From Armillaria gallica (lineage: Eukaryota; Basidiomycota; Agaricomycetes; Agaricales; Physalacriaceae): a DNA stretch of 64,000 nt. The translations under genes and the position numbers were made by a program. Below are positions 56,505-64,000 of the stretch, one piece after another. Position 1 is the stretch's first letter; each line of letters begins with the position of its first letter. Below the pieces are notes generated by a model. The model saw nothing but the letters and a program-made list of their open reading frames with translations. It was not told the DNA's origin and ran no database searches. The stretch covers positions 4,340,001-4,404,000 of the forward strand of contig JBANDB010000006.1 of assembly GCA_037576215.1 (NCBI GenBank), in the 5' to 3' direction.

Positions 56505-57393
56505 TGTGCTGCACCACATCTATGTGTGCACCAAATTTTAGCTTTTACCTTGATACAATGACTAGGTGCTACACTACAACTACTTTCACTCGCTGCTCCT
56601 CCAGTCGCACTTTCCTACCATTCAAAAACAGAATTCCTGCAGAATCTGCCTGGGCAACCACCCATCCGCTTCGTGTCCACCAAGTGATGCATCGTCCATC
56701 TGACCATATGCTATCCACCACAAAACTGCCTCATTTTATGGGAATTTAGCTAGCCTAGGCTCCAGGAGCTGACAGCTATCAACCTGAAGTGCCTGCACCA
56801 GCAGATGGCAGAAGGATCATCCTTGAGAGAGCAGACAAATTGGCTGACAGTGGATAGCCATATATGGCTATTCTCGAACCAGACCGGATGAGGAAGGTGT
56901 TGCAAAATGCGCTTGATGACGCTGGAGTAACTCGTGCAGCGGATTTGAGCGTGGCAGCTCGTGTCAAATATCAGCTTTGAGGATAAATTCAGGGCTATTG
57001 GAGCAGGCAGGTGCAGAAGTGGGGAGCTGGATTTAGATCCGCTACTATATAAGCACGCATAATGTACTTAGAATGTCAGTTAATCTCACTTGCTCAAAGC
57101 ACACTAAAGGAATAAATTCTGCTACTCTCCTAAGCATATCTAGCTGCCTTCAAGCCTAGTATTGCCAGTGGATTGCCAGGAATCCTCCTTATCTCTCTCT
57201 CTCTCTCTTCTTACAACCATTCTCTGTTCAGTATCCTAAGTGGATGCTTGGACTACTTCTTTCTATCGTATCTGTGGATGAAGTGAATTCTTTCGGATCC
57301 CTTCAGAGTGGGTGGTAACCCTCCTTGCATATACAAAAGATCTTGCAGACGCAGACACGACTTTCTCTTACCAGAGAGTTTGCTAGCTTTACA
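56505..57393 (+). mobile_element. Solo LTR, family C (889 bp), plus orientation, target ATGA
   Basis: It begins TGTGCTGCACCACATC and ends GTTTGCTAGCTTTACA. Perfect 4-bp duplication ATGA (56501-56504 and 57394-57397). Removal restores gypsy3 gag (LPHM|INIDELRN). It contains the palindrome ATAGCCATATATGGCTAT (56854-56871), TATATAAG (about 57043) and a (TC)n run (about 57190-57212). Confidence 0.9.
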
Positions 57394-57444
57394 ATGATCA
57401 ACATTGATGAACTAAGGAACCAAGTGGTGCTACAACATATCCAG

Positions 57445-58746
57445 TGATGAACCTAAAGACTCCTGTGGGCAGAAAACACAAGACCTGTAACAGCGAGTGT
57501 AGTCAAACACAGAATCTGAAGGCAGGTTCTAGCGAGTCTAGTCTTGCACCTCCGTGCGATGACTGTAGCTTCTAGTGATGTAGCAAAGTATTGCTACACT
57601 TTGTTATGATTCTCCGAAGGCTGTTCAGAGGCTCAAAGTATGTACATGAACTTTCCTGGAAGGGAAAAGATGCGTAAACGTGGATGTATGCTGAGCAGGG
57701 GCGACCTAGATGTGGCATGAACTATGTGGTGTCGGAATCCTGGCTATGGTTCCAGTAGAATCTATTTTCTTATGCTTGCATGCTTTCTTTAGAGAAACGC
57801 AGAGATAGAGCTGGCTTGTCTAGAGAAACTTGAATTAGTATCGTTCCTAACTTATAGAAACAGTATGCTGTTGGTGTTAGAGACTAAAAGTTTGGGATCC
57901 TAGCTACGGATTACCCTTTGAAGTCTTCAGGTATGAAAATTTATGACAGGAGGATGACAAACAAGGTAGTCTTTATATGATACCCTTGCTTATGTTTTGG
58001 ACGAGAGGACGTGAATCAAGTTATTTTAACACTTGGTAGCTAGTGAGTTTAGAGAAACTTTACAAAGTGTTATATCTCTTAAGAACGTAGAGATATTAAC
58101 TTTAATTCATGTGTATTGGGTGGTATGTGTGGTGTATGTATCCTCTATAGAGAATTGTTTTTCTCTATCTACAGTCTATCAGTTTTTATATTACAGATTT
58201 GTACTTGCTAAGTAAGTGAACTTTTACCTTGGCTTGATAACTGCAGTACATGATTTGTGAGTGTAGCGAACTATACTGTGTGCTACTCTACTGTGCATAC
58301 TTATTAAAAGTTCACATAGCCTAATAAAGCTATGGAAGGTTTACTAATTTACTTACTACTTACTCAGCCACAGTTAATGGCTCACTAATCTCTACTATAT
58401 TTCTAAGCTGTAAAGGCATATCCATATGGCCTCTTGAGAATCCATAGCTATGCATAGCCTATGTGTAATTAAACTGCATGACCGTATAGCTCTGTCCACG
58501 TGCAAAGGCCCAGAATAATGACACATATTTAATTTACTACAGAAGGATTGTCCATCAATGTGCCTTGAGATGCAATGACTCATAGATATCGAAGTGAAAG
58601 TTTGCGTAGAGTGGGAAATTCAATATAATTCAACCTGTGCTGGACTTGCAATGTTAGGTTTACTGAAAGTCTATGCAAGGGAGATATGCAATAAATTGTA
58701 GGTTGTTTCTGCGATTTCAGAGTGCACAGAGCCTGGAGGCTCATCA
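57445..58746 (+). mobile_element. Family A element, diverged copy A4 (1302 bp)
   Basis: It begins TGATGAACCTAAAGACTCCT and ends AGAGCCTGGAGGCTCATCA. Internal landmarks are kept (CACCTCCGTGCG near 57550, GTTTTTATATTACAGATTTG near 58175). Flanks CCAG (57441-57444) and CCGG (58747-58750) are a 4-bp duplication with one CpG transition. Removal restores gypsy3 gag (QHI|RLS). Shorter and more diverged than A1-A3. Confidence 0.85.
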
Positions 58747-58750
58747 CCGG

Positions 58751-60540
58751 CTTAGCTAGATGTGTGATGGTATGGAACCCACTGTCACCGACCAAGGAAT
58801 AGTATTTGACAATAATAATAATGCATGGCTACAGCCATATCAGGCTGATTGAAGTACCATACAACCAACATTGTCACAAAACATCACCAATAATAGTGAT
58901 AGAAATGACAAGAACTGCTGTCGGGAAAAAGAAGGAAACCCTGATGAACCCCAGAGCAATGGAGGTGGATCAGACAACGAGCTGGATAAAAAGCCACACC
59001 AGGACCTGTTCACACCTAGAATGGATGCTAGGGACATGTCTGCAACCCCTTCCTGATCTATCAAGGCAAAGATGAGGTACACTGAATGTAAATGTCAGCA
59101 GATCATTGAGTTCGTGCACTGCAACCTGGGCACCAAATTGATGATACCTGATGGACTGAAAGGTGCTCAACTAGATGTCAAATCAATGAAGAAATATGAC
59201 AGAACATCATCACAAGAAGTCTACTGGGAGTGGCTGTGCAGCCTAGTATTTGCATACAAGGTATCCCAGATGGGAGGTCCTGATAGAGATGAAGAACATG
59301 TTCTGATACTAGATTCGCTTCCAGAAGGAAAAGCAAAAGCATAGTTTCATTTGCGACTGAAATGGAGTGACCTGCCTTATCCCACATTCATTGAAGCCCT
59401 CATTGAGATGTATAACCATTTCATACATGAATTGGCACTTCAGGATGCAAGAAGAGCATTCCAACGAGCTTGGTGGGATGATACAGACAAGACCGTCCAA
59501 GGATGGCAGGACTCACTACAGCAACTAATAGATGACATGGATGTCACCCCAGATGAGTACTCTGTGCAGGACAAATTCCTGAGTGGATTACCTGAGAATA
59601 TATACATGAGGGTGTTTGCGGACAAATTATCAGTTGAATATAATACCCTCAAGGAGCTGACAAACAAGACCTTGGATGCTGAGTATGTGATTTGGTCTGA
59701 AAGTCAGTTTTCAAAGTCAGTTCAGCAGAATCTCAAAGTTAGTGAGAATAATGAGTTTAAACAGCCATGACCTTTTCTCCGTACTAGGGAGATGGGTGTT
59801 ATTGTCGCGAATAATGAGAAGAAAGCATCATTCACCAGAAATGCCAATGCCCCAGTGCTAATACCAGCACAAGAGAAATGGGACATGAACACAGGGGAGA
59901 GAGCGAAGCCAAACTGTGGGGACCATAACAGGAATGCCAGGGCAGGAGAGAAGCCGCCCACTGATAAAGTCAGACTATGCTTCCACTGTGGGCAGCCTGG
60001 ACATATCGTGTCCAATCCAGACTGTCCAGAGAATGGAAAGAAACCTTCATATGCACAAATACGAGCTCCCCACATGATTGTACTCAACATGATATCAGGA
60101 TTGGTGGGCACTGAAGAACACCCTATCTCTCCCAATAATGATGATAACATCAATGAGATGACACAGAGCAAAGATGAGGGGTTCAATCATGTTGAGTTTG
60201 AGACATATAATGCAGGCTCAGAGGGCAAATACAGTAGCACTGACAAGCAGATTAACCATATCGATGATGCAGTAGGACCAATAGAAGCCTCTGTGAACAA
60301 CAGTGGTGTGAATGACTGCCATGGTGAATCTGATGAGGAAATCATGTATGGTAATCCAAGTAAAGACCTTGAAGAAACAATGGAGACCATCCCATTGTTC
60401 AAGTTTAGCGGGAGCATACTAGACATGATTTCTAAATTAAACATGGAGGTCCACCTCTCTCCAGATCAAATAGAGAGGCCCGAGGCCGCTACCATGAGAA
60501 TGATGACAGAAACCAAGGAAACTGTCCCAGTGCAGGGATG
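58751..60540 (+). pseudogene. gypsy3: gag third segment with CCHC nucleocapsid
   Basis: Reading continues MCDGMEPTVTDQGIVF, then NSDRNDKNCCREKEGNPDEP. Next comes the conserved gag core LVFAYKVSQMGGPDRDEEHV, RLKWSDLPYPTFIEALIEMY, AFQRAWWDDTDKTVQGWQDS, DEYSVQDKFLSGLPENIYMR and CFHCGQPGHIVSNPDC (CCHC, about 59980-60030). A Glu/Asn-rich tail follows. Stops near 58765, 58850, 59057, 59343 and 59769 break it. This is retrotransposon gag of the clade in which a retropepsin follows in the next segment. Confidence 0.85.
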
Positions 60541-61270
60541 AATAAGGTTACGGATCCACAAAGAGGTTATTGAGCACCCTACCCCCAATGATAAGAGATG
60601 TCTGGTGATGATACTATGGGTTAATGAGCTCGATGCAGTCACACTATGGGATAGCAGGAGCACATTGACTGCCATGTCACCAGCATTTGCTGACATCTCC
60701 AAGGCTCTAGTGTCCACACTAAGGAACCTCATGGTTTTACAGCTGGGAACAGTAGGGAGTCATGCATGCATAAATTATGGCATGACTTCAATGATTTCTT
60801 CTCAAGGCTATTCTGGGTCCGAGTATTTCAATGTCATTAACATTGATAAGTACAACATGATCATCAGGACCCCATTTATGTACTATAACAAGGTCATACT
60901 TGACTTTGACAGAAAGTGCATAATGGTGAATAGGAAGCAAATCCCAGGGAAGGTGATTGAAGGCGATGAGGCAGATAAGATCGCACAATGATACCAAATG
61001 CGGAGACCCAAGAATGAGAAGAAATGACTGCATGGACAGGTGATGATGGAAGAGGAGGATGAGGAGGCTGCAGAGTCACCACAACAACATAACAACAAGG
61101 AGGTGGATGAACCACACCTCAAGAACATGGAAGAAAATGTGCAACCTAAACATGAAGACCATCGTCAATACCATGAGATGGCAGAAAAACAAGAGGACAA
61201 TTACTGTCAGCCCATGTCATCAAAAGTTAGAGATCTTCACGAGTGCATCCTTGATTACACTCACATCTGA
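60541..61270 (+). pseudogene. gypsy3: retropepsin-like protease, truncated before reverse transcriptase
   Basis: It reads LWDSRSTLTAMSPAFADISK (active-site loop, where D-S-G appears as D-S-R), LQLGTVGSHACINYG, SEYFNVINIDKYNMIIRTPF and KVILDFDRKCIMVN. These are the strands and the IxGTPF-type block of the clade. An acidic Glu/His-rich tail (EEEDEEAAESPQQHNNKEVD) ends at 61270. No reverse transcriptase follows before the hAT element at 61444, so gypsy3 is truncated or interrupted here. Confidence 0.82.
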
Positions 61271-61443
61271 GAACACAAGTATTTGAGCAGCAAGAAGCAT
61301 ACTCACCATTCACAGACACATCTACAGTACAAGTCACTCATACTGCTGTGAGCATGAGTATTCATCACATCTGAATGTTCACAAGTACTCACTATACATT
61401 CACCACAGTAATATGCAATCAAACAATTTATGTACTAATACTA
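61271..61443. other. Junction between gypsy3 and the hAT element
   Basis: Short ACTCAC/CACAAGTACTCAC-type repeats. No clear hAT terminal repeat or 8-bp duplication was found, so the element boundary is unresolved. Confidence 0.4.
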
Positions 61444-63515
61444 TCACTCATCCTCATCTTCACTATCTTCAGCAGAATCCTCAACCTCAATGACATCAAC
61501 ATGCTTGCTCTTCATACCACCACACCATGATTTCTTATTGAATTGCTTCATGAGCTCCTTTTGTGGCACAATGCCATCAATCTTTGACCAGGAATTCAAA
61601 ATCATGTTTGCACATGTAGACTCTGGTGAGAGATTATGTTGGCACTTGCTTACAATCAAACCTCCATGAGAAAACACACACTCAACATCAGTAGATGCCG
61701 CTGAAAGAATAATTAGCTTAGGAACAACAAACAATGCTGAAAGCTTACCTGGTGCAGAAAGGAAGTCAAGTGTCATCTGAGCCAATGCTCCCTCAGGCAT
61801 GACAGTTTTAGTTTTCATTCTGGGAGAGTGCTTGTCAAGTTTTGCTGTCCAATTGGATATAGGATCACCACAATCAAACTGAGGTGCTCTGATATATACC
61901 TTGAATGAATCTTGCTCCATATTCCAGCTGGAGTTGTCGACATCTGCAAAGGGATCATCAGAATCCATCTGAGAAACCAATTAGAATGTAAATAAAAAAC
62001 TCTTGAAGAACCTACTGGCAATGAGGTGATTTCAGTTATCATGGGTTTGTAATTCTGAATCCACATTTCTCATGCAGATTGCTCAGCAGTCTTGATCCAT
62101 TCTGTCAGCCAGTTTTGACTGTGGAAATAATTGAACTTGTAATGGTGATGTAGAACTAGAATAAAATACAGTCAGAGCCAGTAAGCATGAAAATGATAGT
62201 ATGGACATACTCATGGCTGTTTTTCACATAATTAACTCATCTGTCTTTGAATAATACTTATCAATGATAGGTAATCCCTGAGAGACCCCTGCATGGACAC
62301 AGGTTAACAGTGCTGTATTCTTGAGTGCTTTCTCAAGCTCCTGCATGAGAATGTCCATCATTGGAATAACCTCATGTAGAAGTGAAGCTCCCAACCGAGA
62401 GATGCATTCAGTTGCTTTGAGGAAGTTCTGATAATTGCATTTTAACATAAGCATGCATTTGCTACAAGGCATTGAAACAACTTACTACAAGGATAGGATA
62501 AAGTTGTTGGAGAACCATCCACTCAACATCTGTGAGGCAGAATCGCTTCAGGCACTTCACAGGTAGCTTCCCCTTATTATGCTCTAATTTGATGCAGAGT
62601 GCATCCAGTGCTGGTCGTAGGTAGAGACCATGGTTGATCACACTGAATGTCATATTCTAGTGTGTGACAACCTACTGAATCATCTTGAGTATCACAATTT
62701 TCTTACTTTTGCAGAGCTCAGCAAGGTCGTTTTGAAGCACATTTTTATGGAATATGTGTTTGCCAAGCTTTAACAACTACTTGAGTATGAGTTGATGTGT
62801 GTCATACCCAACAAAATGTGACATACCTTGGTTAATGCCGCAACCCCCATGTTGACCTCCTCATCAGTGAGCTCGAGGACTTCTTGGTGATTCCACGATG
62901 ACTCCTCAATGACAGCATCCTCTTCTTCTTCTAATGTCTTCTGGGCATCTTCTAGAATAATGAGCTCTTCATCATCAAGAAGATCATCTTTATCATCTTT
63001 GACCTCATCAATATCACTTTCATTGTCCACATTATCCTTCCATCATGAGTTGGATTTGGCAGCGGCATCACTGAACTTCTTCATGCAATGTTTGACCTCA
63101 AATTGGGAGAGTATTGCCTTTAAAATCAGTCTGACAGTTAATCAACAATTAGAATGAGGTTAAACAGATATACCTTCACTACAAGGTTCAATATATGAGC
63201 AAAACATTGAATTTGAGTTATGCACCCTGTAATAATCAAACTAGAGATTTCCTTGAAGAGTGTCTCCAACTCATTCAGGGTCTTGTCATTGACTGAAGCA
63301 TTGTCACCAGCTTCACCAAGGATGTGTTCTTTGATGCTGTACTCCTTGAGGACCTCCATTACATGTTCAGTGATATAAACCCTGGTGTGTGCCTCAGTAA
63401 GCCTAAAGAGAACCAGACAAAGTTAGAATGTATGACAGAAAAAGTGTCCAAGCCACACACTCAACAAGATCCAGTGTAACTACCTGGATCTGCCCTTTGT
63501 TGCACCAGGACCCAT
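61444..63515 (-). pseudogene. hAT-family transposase with introns, N-terminally truncated
   Basis: Minus-strand reading from MGPGATKGRSR (63515) through LTEAHTRVYITEHV, EHILGEAGDNASVNDKTLNE (core RNase H-like D), CFAHILNLVVK, EDAQKTLEEEEDAVIEESSW, ALTK, HGLYLRPALDAL, LTDVEWMVLQQLYPIL and HEVIPMMDILMQELEKAL. It then continues YKFNYFHSQNWLTEWIKTAE, MWIQNYKPMI and the C-terminal dimerisation block TLDFLSAPASTDVECVFSHG, GLIVSK. Introns with GT..AG: 63403-63483, 63118-63173, 62777-62826, 62657-62706 and 61701-61748, with at least two more between 61980 and 62490. TGA at 63043-63045 and 62070-62072 both fit CGA (Arg). The BED zinc finger and first catalytic Asp are missing, so it is probably inactive. 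Confidence 0.82.
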
Positions 63516-64000
63516 GATTATTCCCTAAAAGGTTACATCAAAAGTCCAGACAAATTTTCGAAATTTTGGGATCGAGGTTACCTCAGAATCCAGGCAAATT
63601 GATGCCTGGGTGCCAACAGCTTACATCAATAATCCGGACAATGGGTGACAAGCAGCCGAGGTTGAATAAAAGTCTGGACATACCTTGGTTCATGGGAGAA
63701 GTCCCCAAGAACAAAGTACATTATTTGCTTATCTTACTTTGTTCTACCAGGTTCTATCTCAACAATGTATAACAATGTTACGATAGGACTTGAATGTTTT
63801 ACTAAGAAACCACTGCATGAAATTGGGAAAGTACTCTGATTGGATTGAATTACATCAGGAAATCTATTCTAAGACTTTGACTTTGGTCTATAACTCTTCT
63901 ACTGGTCTACTCGCTTACACCTTACCATCTCCCACAAGCTCCAGCACTGCTTCAACTCCACAACCACCAATGCCTCAAGACTACTCATATGTGTTTGACA
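63516..64000. other. Sequence upstream of the hAT reading frame
   Basis: It contains three copies of a TTACATCAA.A.TCC(A/G)GACAA-like phrase (63532, 63580, 63630). A plus-strand frame runs to the window edge (IELHQEIYSKTLTLVYNSST, PSPTSSSTASTPQPPMPQDY) without recognised motifs. No hAT terminal repeat identified. Confidence 0.3.

Noticed and set aside
56505..56749. C-terminal quarter of a 332-codon ORF (55751-56749)
   Set aside because: This part is family C LTR sequence; the true gypsy3 gag frame resumes at 57394.

Overview
This window looks like a transposon graveyard from a filamentous basidiomycete, most likely an Agaricomycete with a large repeat-rich genome. The evidence is the element families present: a Plavaka-type transposase, chromodomain Ty3/gypsy elements, a Tad-like LINE with RNase H, and a hAT transposase with ~50-bp introns. 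Relics of fungal-type host genes (a GT32 mannosyltransferase and actin) fit this. I see no gene that is clearly intact and functional. Assignment below class level is not possible from the sequence.

Layout. 1-11.2 kb is CpG-rich. It carries decayed host-type genes (a probable MDR oxidoreductase relic, a GT32 mannosyl-inositolphosphoceramide synthase relic, an actin relic), a pair of dispersed repeats that each end in a tRNA-like module, and a Tc1/mariner-type MITE that splits one of those modules. 11.4-42.27 kb is CpG-poor. It holds a hAT MITE, a Plavaka transposase fragment and a gypsy element on the minus strand (gypsy2, 19.7-40.8 kb). Gypsy2 is broken by an E-type insertion, a 2.4-kb D insertion and a ~6.3-kb LINE. 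The LINE is itself broken by five further insertions: one C LTR, two hAT MITEs and two A elements. 42.271-55.275 kb is a younger, CpG-rich chromodomain gypsy element on the minus strand (gypsy1, 9.4 kb net). It has both LTRs, a target duplication, gag, pol and an unusual leader of small membrane-protein ORFs. Gypsy1 sits inside the gag reading frame of gypsy3 (plus strand). Gypsy1 pol is split by an A element, which is split in turn by a B element. 55.28-61.27 kb is the rest of gypsy3 gag-protease, split by a C LTR and an A element. 61.4-63.5 kb is a hAT transposase on the minus strand.

Main result. By finding element ends and checking that removal restores the host reading frame, I resolve up to nine insertions from five LTR-like families (A-E). 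They make 4-bp target duplications that read NCGN, or what NCGN becomes after CpG deamination (for example TTGT on one side and TCAT on the other). One of the nine (E) has an imperfect duplication. The same CGA-to-TGA decay explains most premature stops and most differences between the gypsy1 LTRs. This suggests a group of retroelements that integrate at CpG-centred sites in a CpG-methylating genome. The second notable item is the gypsy1 leader, with three to four tiny single-pass membrane ORFs packed with overlapping or near-touching stops and starts.
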